A model generated the notes under the pieces. That model saw only the letters and a list, made by a program, of their open reading frames with translations, did no database searches and had not been told where the DNA came from. From Prunella strophiata (Eukaryota; Chordata; Aves; Passeriformes; Prunellidae), in NCBI GenBank assembly GCA_036583965.1, contig JAZBQD010000001.1, forward strand, positions 14,161,392 to 14,225,391: DNA of 64,000 nucleotides. Reading direction: 5' to 3'. Shown piece by piece: positions 9,641-22,500 of the stretch (position 1 is its first letter; the number at the start of each line of letters is the position of its first letter). Both the position numbers and the translations under genes were made by a program.

Positions 9641-12600
9641 TGGTGTTGAGGTCAAACCATCACACCTGCATTTTATTTGATCACCTCTTTTCCTTTTCAT
9701 GAATACAAGGAATAACATTATTAGTCTTTAGTTGTATTGAGGTAGCCCTGAATTGAACAGATACACGTAAAATCCCTACAAATGCATTCAGTGCAAATCA
9801 GCATTGCATTATTCTTTCAGTGCCCTGAAATGGGCATTGTTTAACCCACTCCAATTTTTGGCAGTAAATAGGCTTTATTTAGCTGATAGTTCATTTGGGG
9901 AAAATTCGATTGTTCTGTGTACCTTAAGCACCTTATTTTCTATTTTTAAATTATTTTTTTTTTTTGCAGCACTGAAAGATCTAACAGCATTCACAACCAA
10001 CAACAACTGCATTGAAACTGGCATTTAAGGTACATTTATTTATTTTAGTAGTGGAAGAGCAGGATTAAAAACACCATCAACAGTAGCCTCGATATGATAG
10101 ATATTTTAAAAGAAAGAGGAATAGGCCAAAACATGCATGAAAACACACGAAAGCACTGTGTGTTATTCACTTTTATATACTCTGCTGTCTCAACTATGGA
10201 TATTAATTTTGTATTCAAAGAACTGACTTAGTGCAGGTATTTTAAATATTCTGATTTATTTTTCAAAATGAGAAAAGAGTAATTATTTTTAAAGGAGTAA
10301 CATTTTTGCCACTTATTCCAATTCACTTTCCTTCTGTTATCTTCTTTCTCAAAAGACAAGCTGTAAAAAGACAAACCCAGCAGAATTATTTATATACTTT
10401 TCACACAATCTGTGAATAGACATGTTTAAAGCTTCTGGAAAGAAGTGACTGTAATACAATGCAAATTATTAATTTATGAATGTGGCACAATTGATAATAC
10501 ATGCTTACTGCAGCTGTGACTTTCCACTCTACTTGAATGGAATACTTTTATTATCCTGCCTATGCTCTGAGTCCTGGCAGATGTATGCAGATGTGTGCCA
10601 TGGAGCCTTTGAAAATTTCAGGATTAAAGGTAGCTAATCTTCCAGAAGCATCAGTGGGAAGGAATGTGGAAGGGATAGAAACCTAACTCTGGGTTCTCTT
10701 TTTTTATGCCACCTTTAAAAAAGATGAAATTACAGCATAACACCAGGATCAATAAGCAGTAAAGTTTATATAGTGTTATTTATCATTGTTAAGTCTTTAT
10801 TAAATATGTACCTCTGCCTGCAAAGGGCTGTGCAGAATGAAGAGGGCCCAGTTTTATAGAGATACAGTTATAACACTGGATTTTACAAAGCAGCTTGTAA
10901 AACCTGCAGGTAGAACATACATTTTCCACAATATCCTCAAGGAAAGAAGTATTCTGAAAACTGCTCAGGATATTTTGAGGGAGTAGGGACAATAGCCCTT
11001 TTTTTTTCAGAATAAATATTAGAATTGAAACTTTCTTAGAAAACAGTCTGTTATCTAAAAATGCCATCTGGCCCTATTTTGATAAGAGGTTTTATGAGAC
11101 CATGCAGTCTCCATGTAGCAAGTTTTCAGATTCAGGGTCTATGTTTTAGTCAAACTGAGACAGCCCTTCCTCAAACTGTTTTGGTCTGGGCATTTACATG
11201 GAATATGGAATAACTGCTGCTGCCTAGTTCAGCCCATGGGCATGTATCCAATGCTTCTGAACACCTAAGGAAGTTGTCATGTGTTTAAGAAGAAATACAG
11301 TACAGGTGGAACCACAAAATTCATCTTATGAAAGCTATTAGCAGAGAAGCCTAAAAATGTAATGGACAGCTCTTGGTTTCACATGAGAGTTATTCTCATT
11401 GTGCAAGAAACTGATTTGGCTTTAATGCATACAGTGGAAGGATAAAAGTTATCTAACCTAGCACTAAATAACACCTCTGTTATGAGTAAAGACAATAAAG
11501 CCATTTCATTTCAGTCATCTGCACATACTCTTTTTCTTTCTAGTGCAGAATTAAGTAGAAAGAGAGCTTTAAGAGCAAATTTTTTTGAAAGTCTGAAATA
11601 TATTAGAAGAAATAATGATAGCTGCTCACCTTATACTTTAGCAGGATTTTATGTGAACTTCTGAGAACTGGCTGAAATGGAAAAAAAATTTTTTTCTTTG
11701 GTTAACTAACTGTAAAATTATTACTTCCTCCTATGGTATTTATTAATATTTTTCTATGATTAAGGTAAAAATTTATATGACAAAAAGAACTAAGCTGACA
11801 TACTGGCATTATATGCTTATAGGAAAAATACCATAATTAAGCAATTAAAACAGAGTCCTTTCAACAGACTGTTCAATGCATTTCAATCCAAGGTTACTTT
11901 CTTACATGAAGGTCCCAGTCCTCAAAGTGTTTCTTTAACAGCCCTTATTTCAGAGGATTTAATGCTACCACCCATCTTCTTATAGTATGTTACGATATAA
12001 TTGATAATTTATTTACATTTCTGCTAATATCAAATGAAAAAAAAAATCTTATATAAATGGAAGATACAAACAATTACAATGTAAGAAGTATTTATTCACT
12101 GTTTCTGTTGTAGCTTCCATTGTGTGTCATCCTAGGGGTAACCAGTACTGATGTAAAGCAAACTACAATCTCCTATATAAAGAATTAAGGAAATTTACTA
12201 TGAAAATGAAAATTCAAGGCTGTTTTGTACTGTGATGTGTACTCCAGATCTGAAAATTTTTTCTTCATTAGGTAAGTTACTACCCTTATGCCAAGATAAA
12301 TAAGAGCACTGATATATGTTTCAGAATGAGAGCCTCATTTGTTGCTTATCCAAACAGCAGAGTATAAGAGAATAGCAGAGTATACAAGTTTTAGGATGGA
12401 CTCCCTGACCCAGTAAAAGAAACAAATGAAATGTATTTAAGACTCTAAACCTGGGCAGAGGAACAACGTGGATACCTGCATAACAGCACAGTTGCCAATC
12501 AGCAAAGAAAGCAGATGCTGTGTTCTCTGACCAAAGAACATAGAAAACTTAGATTTAAACCCATAAAAGAATAATCTTTGCTTTAGTAAGCCGAAGGGAT

Positions 12601-15600
12601 CCAGTGAAGCCTTTCCAGATGGAATTAAACAAAATCTTGGAATTAAACAAAACAGAGATATCACAATGCAAATAGCAGGCTTTGTCCTTATAAAGAACAT
12701 CTGTTGTGAAGTTGTTTACATTCCTACCAAAGTGGAAAAGGGTATCACTAATTCTCCATTGCAGCCAGGCATGTAATGGGGGAGTAAAAAGTTACTGCTT
12801 AATATTTTTTAATAAACACACAGAGCTTTTCACTAACTCACAGGGTTTTTTTTTACCTGAAAAAACAAATAGGGATTTGGGGCAAAGAGAAATATTCTCA
12901 TTTCTCATTATACTAATTTCCATATAATTTCCCAGGGATTTATTTCTCAATTTCCCACTATTTTATATTTTATTACATGAATTTTGTAGTCTATTTCCTT
13001 CCTTTTACAAGGAGGAAACAGGGTGTCCATTCATGACTGCCTTGCTGACCACTCTACTAGAAATGAAGAGCTTCCAGCCTGTGGGTCAGCAGTTTGCTCT
13101 CACTCTTCCAGAGATAAAAACTAGACTGTTCTTAGCCTGAGTTCCTCAGGAAATTGGAGATAGGCCATAAATTATAGGTTATTACTGCATTTTACTAATT
13201 CCCTTTTCTGTTGTCCTGCTGTAGGTTTTCAATAGTAGTTGAGGCTAGTTAAGTGGCCAGCAAGAGCAGGAGAACCAGCACACAAAATGTTCTTGATTTA
13301 CATTGAAAACACTTTATTTGATGTCACCAAGTTTCACTGCTTGCTGTATTTTAACAATTTCAACAAAGTTTTAAATAATAGAGTTAAAGCCTTGCTGTTT
13401 AGAAGTGGCATTATAAAATTAATTTTTAATAAGTCTGTGATTTTTTAATGCTGGTTTATGATAATTACTGGGTTTCTCACTGTTTGTGGTTTCTCTCCAA
13501 TAGAATTGCTGCTCAGCATTACATTCCAAGTGGTTAGAGCACTCTCATATACATTTTTGTTTTTAACATATACACACATGCATATATATAGGTATTTCCT
13601 GTAAAGGAAATGGCACTTCAGCACTGAATGCAAAATGACAGCTGTGAATTTGTGCCACAGAGCAATTTGACTTTATTCCTTCATGTGAGGTAGACAAAAG
13701 TAGTTGCCAAAGACAAAGACCACCAAGAGCAAGGAAGACCAGAGAGATGTAGGTTGGTAAGAAGGTTTGCTATAAATAAAACATAAATAAATTCAAAAGT
13801 GAGCAGTGTAGTTTGTATATGGAAAAAATAATACTAACAGTGCCTAATACCAAAACCCAAAATTTATTTATAACTATAATCCTACAATTTCTAATTCTTA
13901 TCATGCATTTCTTATGATGAAGACCATATTGCATCATCTGACTTTTACCCTGCCCCTCCTTTACTTTTGCCTCTGTTTTCTGGCTTTTAAAAAAACAATT
14001 TATGAAACAATCTGAGTGTATATGATTTAGAAATAAATTACAGTAATAATTTTTTATAGTGTCTTGAAATTACAAGCAAAATCTTTCTTTTCTTCTTCCT
14101 ACACAAACTGGAGAAAAAACTCCTAGAAGAAACTTTACTATTAGCACAGCAGCCTGATTACGAAGGGCAATTAGTAATTTTGAAGAACACTGAAAAGACA
14201 TGACCTGATTAGAGCACAGTGATTAAGATACAGATATAGATTAAGATTAGGATGTACTGATATGACCGACAGAATGAAATTAAAGTCACCTTTCCAGCAG
14301 CTAGTGATCTACCAAAGATCTTATGCTTTGCAGAAGTTGGAGTAGAGTGAAGGTAATGCATGTTTTACTTTTATCCTGAAACTATTCAGGTTTGTGCCCT
14401 TTCCATGGGAACCAGCAACTGCACACCTTTGATCCTGGATTTGATCCTGATTCTGAAACCACTGATAAATGTTTCACGTGTGTGGTTGAATTCATGTAAT
14501 CCTGAGTTATTACTGTGAGTAATTTACCATATAAAAATCAAGCACATGGCAAATAGCTGCAGGACTCAAAAGCTGTGAAGCCTAATGTCAAATACTTGTC
14601 CCACTGAATTTTGTTTCTGAAGGAGACTCTTAGAGAGCTGTTAATCGTGCTGAATGGTCATTCTCAGACAGTGAGCAGTGCAGTTGGAGTCAGACTCCCC
14701 TTTCTGGGGAGAGCAGCTCCTCTGCCATAATTAGAGGCGCTGAAGCACCCTCCACAAAACACAGTAGTTCCTTTAATAAGTGACACTGAACTCTATCCCA
14801 GCCTACAGCAGCCTTCTCAGCTTCAAACACAAAAGCAGTCAAGTCTCAAAAACTTCAAAGAAAGCTTTTCATTTTATTTTCTCCTTGATGCACTGATAGA
14901 GCAGTTCATTTTCTTGAATTTTGTAAAATGACTTTTCACTCATCAGACCTGTGTAACAAATCACTGTCTCAATCACCAAATGTTCCCGTTTGACTCATCT
15001 GCTTTTCCTTTGGCCTTTGGGTAGGAAGATTCACTTCTGAAACATTTTCTAAATTCACTTGGGTGGTGAACTCTTCCCCCTCAATTGCACTTTGTGCCAT
15101 TTAAAAAAATAATTGCATTTCCTGCAACATAATGTGCTAGTTTCAGGGTTTTAAATTTCATCAAAACCCACGTTTTCTTTCTTAGAGCAATGTCTTTCCT
15201 TTAAAAAACATCATTTTCTAACACACTACCAGCTGTAACATGGTGCCTTTTAAGCAGTAGATGCCATAAGATTTTTCCAGAATTTTGTTACATTCAGCTA
15301 ACTTAGACCAGGTTTTTCATTAATGATACATTTGTACTCTCATGTATATTGTTTTAGTTTTTGATGGTCAAAGATTTTCTAATTTCTGAACTTTGCTGCT
15401 GCAGTCTATGTTGAGACAGCATCTCCTCTGAGGAAAACTATAACACAGGACTGTCAATAATCCTAATATTTTTCAGTGTTAAAAAGGCTGGAAATCTATA
15501 AAGTTTCATTCCTCCAGGCTTTTTCTGCCTCAAAGCAAATAGGCAAACTTCACATAGTTATTCTCCACAGGGAATACAGTCAATCCTTCCCAAGATGTAA

Positions 15601-16190
15601 AAGCAAACCCTGTAATGTGAATTATATTTTCAACCAGGTGCTTACATTTCCAGGTGTACCATCCAGCAATGTATAAACCAGAACTGTGCAGGAACTCAGA
15701 GCACTGTAAATTTTTACACAATTATGCTCCAGAAGAGCATAAAATGGGCTGTGTTGTGATCTTTGCTTACTGGGACTAACTGGAACAGAAGCACTGCCCA
15801 TTTTACGCTCCTGGTGAAATGCAGCCGAGCTGAGTCTGATCACTGTAAATTCCATACAGCTTTACCATGTTCTCCTGTGTGACAGCAGCTTATGGCCTAT
15901 TTCCTTAATTTCTCAGGTTAGACATTAGTCTTCGAAAGATAAGTAAATCTGAGCAGATGTAACGTTTAGAAAGGATAGTGGTCACTGCATAAAAAAAGGA
16001 AGCAGGCAGAGAAAAAACAGCTTCTGAATGACAGAAAACCAGTATGGAACACATGGTCCTGCAGAATTAAAAAAGTCAGAGTTGTTTGACTAAAACCCCT
16101 CAGATCCCTGAGTCAGAACCAGCTTGACAGCTGTGCCCATGTTTGACATGATTCAGTGTCATCTCTCTTTGTCCTTACCAAACATTTTCT
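9641..16190. other. Intergenic DNA upstream of CCDC172
   Basis: AT-rich sequence without a supportable gene. A small 18-bp tandem duplication (GGAATTAAACAAAA unit) lies at about 12621-12655 and short TA/CA-rich stretches near 13566-13590. All open frames are under 95 codons and without family resemblance. Distant GFRA1 regulatory DNA is possible from the human gene order but not visible here. Confidence 0.4.
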
Positions 16191-16194
16191 GCTC

Positions 16195-16475
16195 CTACCA
16201 TGCCTCTTCCCTGCCTGCGTGTTCCCATTCCGTTTTCTGTGTGGGCTCCCCCACATTCCCCTCTGCTTGAGGTTTGCTCTTACCACCCTTCCTGTAAAAA
16301 CAGTGGCAAACCCTCACCTCCCTCTCTGTCCCTGTGTCCCCTGAGCCGTGTCCCCAGATCTCTGTCCCAAGCCCAGCGAGGCCGAGGCCAAAGCCAAGGC
16401 CTGAGGGCAGAGCTGTGGGACCCTCTGGAGCCCTCACCAAGAGCTCGGCCCACAGAGCCCCACGAGAAGCCAGGG
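16195..16475 (+). promoter_or_regulatory. Probable CCDC172 promoter and 5' UTR
   Basis: Composition shifts abruptly from AT-rich to C/G-rich with scattered CpG about 280 bases before the start codon, and the shift continues through exon 1 and intron 1 to about 16660. There is no clear TATA box, so a TATA-less GC-rich promoter is the simplest reading. The transcription start cannot be placed. Confidence 0.45.
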
Positions 16476-16554
16476 ATGGACCTGAACGCTTTGTTCCAGC
16501 AAATACAGTTCACAGAGAAGCAGGCGAGGGAGAAGAGGAGCTTCATCCAACAAG
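16476..16554 (+). CDS. CCDC172: CCDC172 coding exon 1
   Basis: Starts at ATG and ends CAACAAG/GTCAGG in phase 1. Encodes the N-terminal 26 residues, which contain the conserved [12 protein letters not shown] stretch. The following intron is only 171 bases. Confidence 0.92.
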
Positions 16555-19500
16555 GTCAGGCCCATGGGCGCCATCCTGAGGGGCCTCCCCGTTCCCAGGG
16601 GTGTCCTGAGGGGACTCGTGCCAGGGAAAGCTTGGCAGAGCCAGCGTGGCTGGTTCTTGCCACCAGCACGTTTCTGTAAGGATGTCACTTTTACAAACTC
16701 TTACAGGTTTTTTGTTGTCTTGCAGCTAAATGCGACATAAATAGGAGTTATGAAAAAATTAACCAAATAAAAGAAGAGCTGAGCGCTGCGAAAATTAACT
16801 TAGAAGTCAAGGTGAGCAGGCATATTTATAGTGTATGTAATAATGAAATATGTTATGTTTACAAAAATACGACCTATTCTTTCAGGAATAAGCACTTTCG
16901 AGGAATGTGCTTCACCTACTGAGTAGCACACCATGGAGGAAACCTGCCCTGTGCCTTTCTGAATTAAAAATGTGTCTGTCAACATCCTTCCTCCCACAGA
17001 TCTCACCCTCGGGGCTGACCCTGGCTGTGTTCAGGGCAGGCTGACTTTTGGGGCACAGTGTTTAGTCCTGCAACTTGTTACAGCACTTTCCTCCAGTGTG
17101 CAGAAGCCATCCCTTGGTTGCCCAATGCCATTTATTAATGGCCTTTCACAGAAAATATATGGAAACATTCCCTGTATTTATTTCACAGGATCTTGAGTCA
17201 TATACTGAAGATCTTTCTGTGAGCTTCCAGTTAAGGCTTACAAGCCCTAAGTGTTTTTCTAGGGAGGCCAAAGACAGAGGAAAGTTTTTGAATCTATTTA
17301 GTGATTTTATTACTCTTTCCATTTAATCAAACTGCAGATGTATTTTCAGATTAAACCACTGGTTTTGCAGAGCTTTTCACCAACAACACCTGTGGTTGCA
17401 AATTATTTAAAAATCCATTTGCTTGTGTCTGAAAATTAAGTCTAAATACCCTCCCCTGTGCTCCTAAGTATCTGTGCTGACAGAATGTGTGTTCACAACA
17501 AGAAAGCATGTGGAGCCTCCTTTGAAGTCAGAGCTGTTGGATCCTATCACTTAAATAAACAATTTCAAGAACCTTTGGGAGATTGCCTCATCTAGTTGTG
17601 AAAATAAATGTTTGGGGAATGATTTTCATCCTTCCTAAAACAGTCTCTTCTGCCTTTTGTAACAGACTATATCATATATGTATATATAAACATTGCTGAG
17701 AAGGGATCAGAATAGAGCTCATTTACAAATATTTACTGGTTGCAAATTGAGACTATAATCATGCAGGCAGTTATGCAGACACTCACATTTATGCATGCCA
17801 CAATCTCAGAGCCCAAAGGTGCTCTAAAATAGTAACTTATTTATCCAACACAGATTATATCTGGATGTTGCTTGTTAGGTGAAGTCCTCAGTAGTCCTAC
17901 TCATAATTTTATTTACTAACATCACAATTTTATATTTATACTACTAATTTGTTATTGATGCATTGTGATTTATAATCAAGGTTTATGTGGTAGGTACAGA
18001 AGGTCCTGAGAGTAGAGCCATTATTGTAAATGACTAATGGGAAGAGCTGAAGAACTACTTCTAATTAAATTTTATGTGCTTTACTGACCAGTATTAATGA
18101 TATTCTCACTGATGTCCACAAAAATACATTTTACTTGCTTACCTAGTCTGACATTGATTCATTTATAGATAGGAAATGATACAGAAAAGTAGTGGAATAG
18201 AAAAATGCATTTCAATCAGACTGTATTTAGGTTTAAAGATTATATAGTTATTGACATTATTTAAAGTAATTTATTTTTCACTGCAGGAATTAGCTTTACA
18301 TATGTCTGCAATAGTTCATGTAATTCAAATAATATTAAATAATGCTGTTCAGCTAATGCTGTTCAATTTATCCCACACCAAATAACTGCAGTTTTTTACA
18401 AGCACACATATCCAGCCACGTGCATGCTCAGCAGCTGATGCCTGACCAAGATGATGAGACTGAGTTCAGAAGTTTTTTGACATCTATTTCACAGACACTG
18501 CCTGTGGTCAATCAAAGAGTCCTAGGAAATGCAATTTTCCCCTCTCTTCTCTAAAACCAGGTAGCATGTAATTAGAACCCAAATGACAGCATTTTTCTGT
18601 TTGTAGCTCAATGACTTCTTTAAAAAATTGATTGCAAATGCATAAATGAATTTTGGCATCTTGGAGAAACTACACTGAAGCTAGTTATGTACAGTTTTAC
18701 AAACACAGTGATGGAAGACCACCTACTGTCTTTGAATTCATATGTAAAATAAATTCTGAGCCAAGCATGACCTGCACACTTAGCATGCTGGACATATCAG
18801 AGATGAGGAAAAAATCTAGTCTTTTCATTTCCAACTCTCACATTGCAGTCTTTGGCCATTTCATTCCACTATCCTCCTATTTTGATCAGATGCACTTCAT
18901 CTGTGCCCCCTCCACAATCATGTGCATTATTTAACTTCAAAATATTTTCATTTTTACCACTGTAATACCACTCTTATTTGGTCTTTTCTGTTTCTACACA
19001 CACAAACACTTGTGTATCAGCCCAAGTGTTCAATTTAATTCCTGATACTTACCCTGTGCCTCTGTGGGCAAATCTTAACTTTGCTTTCCCTATTCATTGC
19101 TCTGAGTCAAGAGAACTTGACACTCCATCAAATAATGATTTTCCTCCTTTAAGACTGTACAACACTTAGCTGTTTCCTATTTGTTATAGTTACTCCCACC
19201 ACATATCTGCACTTTGGTTAGATGATGATATGGTAGATGTGCTAGAAAAATGAGAAGTCTTCAGGAAATTTTGAAAATGCAGTGGTTGAAGAGCATACCC
19301 TCCTATCAGATAAACTAATAGTTAAAGTTAATAAAACTCTAAATAAACCTAGGTGCAAAATCAAAGTTTAGGGCTTGGGGGGGCTTATGATCAAACTGTC
19401 AGTAACCAGTGAGCTAGTTCCCATTACCCTTCCTCAGCTAAAAATTCCAGGAATTGTGCTCAGAAAGATATCCTGCTCTCCTTTGCATATTCCATAGTAG

Positions 19501-22500
19501 CATTGCAGAGTGGATGACATGTGCAGCCATTCAGCCAAAACCAGGATGCTGGACCCCTGTCCCCCTGATATTATTCTGATATTATTGTCTCATTTAGCTC
19601 ATGATGAGCTTTACACTGTGAAATGGAGGACAGTGGATTATGTTGGCTAAAGAATCCCATGTGGTCAATATTTTTCCTGGAAGAAATTTCTTCTAAACCT
19701 AGCAGATTTTAAAATGCCATTTTAGGTAGACAGAGCACCACTAAATGAGTTTTTCAAAGACTTTTCAAAATTTTAGCAGTATACTGAAAGATTATTGAGG
19801 GAAAAAAAGAGCTGTTGTGCTTTTGTTAGTCCAGCAGCTGAACCAGCTCATTTTAAACTGGACCAAGATCCTTGTGTACAATTTCAGAGTGTATGAAACA
19901 ATAAAACAATAAACTTACTTTATTTTCTTTTTTCCTTTTGGAAGGTTCAGCATCTGTCTGTAAAGCAGTTCAACGTAGAAATTCTGAAGAAACGTGAAGA
20001 GACCTTAGAAAAACAAAAAGCTGAACTTATTAATCAAAGAACCAATCTTCTTAAAATCATGGTATGTTTCCAGCTGTGATATTCACACAGCTCTTTTCTA
20101 TTGTAGAAGAGCAATCAGCTTTAAAATATGAAAATCTGGAAAAGCTAATGTTTTAATCAGGAAATTTGTATTATTTTTATATCAGTATATGTAACAAAGT
20201 AAACTTAGATAAATTCTCACATTTTATTTAAACCATGATCTAAGGTAGTGTATGCTGCAATTCATCTCCAAAGCTGATTTTATACTCTTGACTTCATTTT
20301 CTAATGTTTGCTGTTGTATGACTGAGCTCTAATTCTGACAGATTATTTCCTTTGTAAAAGTAAGCTATGGAAGCCTTGCCTTAAATTGGATTGCCTCATC
20401 CACAGTAAAAAATATTGAAAAGAATCAAAGGAAAACCCCAGGGAGGCCCACAGCACATTTTAGCAAATGTGGACATTTAGCAATCCTGACATAGCACACA
20501 ATCTCTTTGATGCCAGACACACCTCACCACCTCTTCAAAGGTAGCTACTTACAAGTTTTGCAGTTCTCTCAGATGCTAACCTGAATATTGCCTTCCTCTT
20601 ACTTTGTTGAGGCTTCTTGGATCTGTACCTATGAAGAAATGCCACAGAGGAGCAGTCTTTTCTGCATATGTATTTGCCCTTTAAATCAGCAGAGCTAAAT
20701 TTCAAACATTCAGTACAAATCACCAGTATTAAACCTAAATCTTTAGGCAGATACCTTTTTAAGTCATATTTCTGCATCACCCAAAGTATTCCCAGTATGT
20801 GTGAAGTTTGATATTTAAAAGTTATCTTTTCTTTTTTCCTGTACATAGGGGCCATTTCATTTTATTTAATTCAACAATCAATTAAGACTTCTTAGGAAGA
20901 ATCTAATATAACCTTACTCTTTTGAATATTTTTTTCCCAGAAAATTAAACTGTGATTTTCTATCAAGAATAGCATTCTTGGTAGTTATAGAGGGAGTTAA
21001 AGTACATCTGCATTCTGCAGAGGGTTAAACAACACTTTAATTTAGTTTAATAATAAGCTAGAGAAAAAGAGCTGCCATACTATGCTAGTGACTTTAAACA
21101 GAATTTTCTCATTTCAATATGAGAGTTGAACTGAAAATCTGCTGGTTCAAGTCTATAATATAATGTAGTGATTTTTTAAATGCTGTTTTCTAGAATAGAT
21201 CATTTTTGCAGGAAAATAAAAGTTTAAAACAACAGGCATAATGATAGAGCTGTAGCCTACATTCATGCTCTTATAAGAAAAAGTAAATATTTTCTTTACT
21301 TTTACATTTTTTAATTTCATTTACTTTCCTACTATTTCCTACTAATTTAAGGATAAAAAACAACAGTGTGTCTCAGTCTGCTTAGATTAACAAAGACTTT
21401 AACTTTTTCACTTGAATATTCAGTCTTCCCTTTTTTTCAGGCAGATTCAAAGAGAAAAATTGTTGAAGAGGAAGATAATTTTACCAGAGAAATAACAGAG
21501 TTTAACAATGAATACGGACTAACAAGTAATAGAGATCTTCTTATTAAAAAGAAAGCCAAGACTGAAATAAATGAGCTAGAGAATGAGGCAGCTCTGTTGA
21601 AAAATGGTAAGTCTTATATTAAACCAGTTTATCTTGGATTAACACAAATCAATAAAATACAGCTGTTTAGCACTGAACTGAGAGTGTGGTCTGACATACC
21701 AAGCATAATTAAAGGCTCTTCTGTTCCCTCTCCTCTTCAACCTTTCTGATGTGAGCACTGTGAGGAGAAGGAGCCAACCTACAGAGGCAGCTCCCAATGT
21801 CTAATTCAGCCAGCACAGAGCTCACAGTCGTACACAGCCACTGAATTAGGTTTAGAATCACCTGTGGTTGAGCATTTCCTTAGCTTCAAAGGAATTGCAT
21901 GCACAGATGTCCTGTAGCATTGGTTCTTTACTGCCACAGTGTAGCTTGATTTTCAGTTAAGGTACAGAGCATGGGATCTCTCAGAGCTCAGGGTCACACT
22001 GCAGGGCAGTCCTTCCACAAGGAATTCGGGGTCGTCATGGATCACAGGCTGAACATGAGTCAATGACATCAGAATGCCAACACCACACTGAGACACAAAC
22101 AGAATTCTGACCTCTAACACATGAAAATAATTCCTCACTCCATTTGGGGCAGTTCAGCTCTGAACTGGATTGCTGTGCATCTCATTTTGATCTTAAACTT
22201 AAAAAAAAGACAGTGTGGACCAGCTGGAGAAAATCCACACAGGACCAGTGAGAGTGATCAGAGTTCTGGAGCACATGAGAAGGAAGAAAATGAAGGAATT
22301 GTGACTATTTAAGCTATTAAGGAAAACACTGATGAAAGATGGATATCAGTCTTCAGATTGTGTAAGTATCCTATAAAAAAGAGATAAATATATTCTCTAT
22401 ACCTATAGTAAACTGAACAAAAAGTAACAAGTGTAAAGCACAATAAGGGAGAATCTGTCTGACAGCTTAGGAACCTTTCTAAGAACATTGGGCAACTGAA

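Noticed and set aside
18653..18934. 93-codon ORF in CCDC172 intron 2
   Set aside because: CCDC172 exons 2 and 3 join in phase without it and the product resembles no coiled coil.
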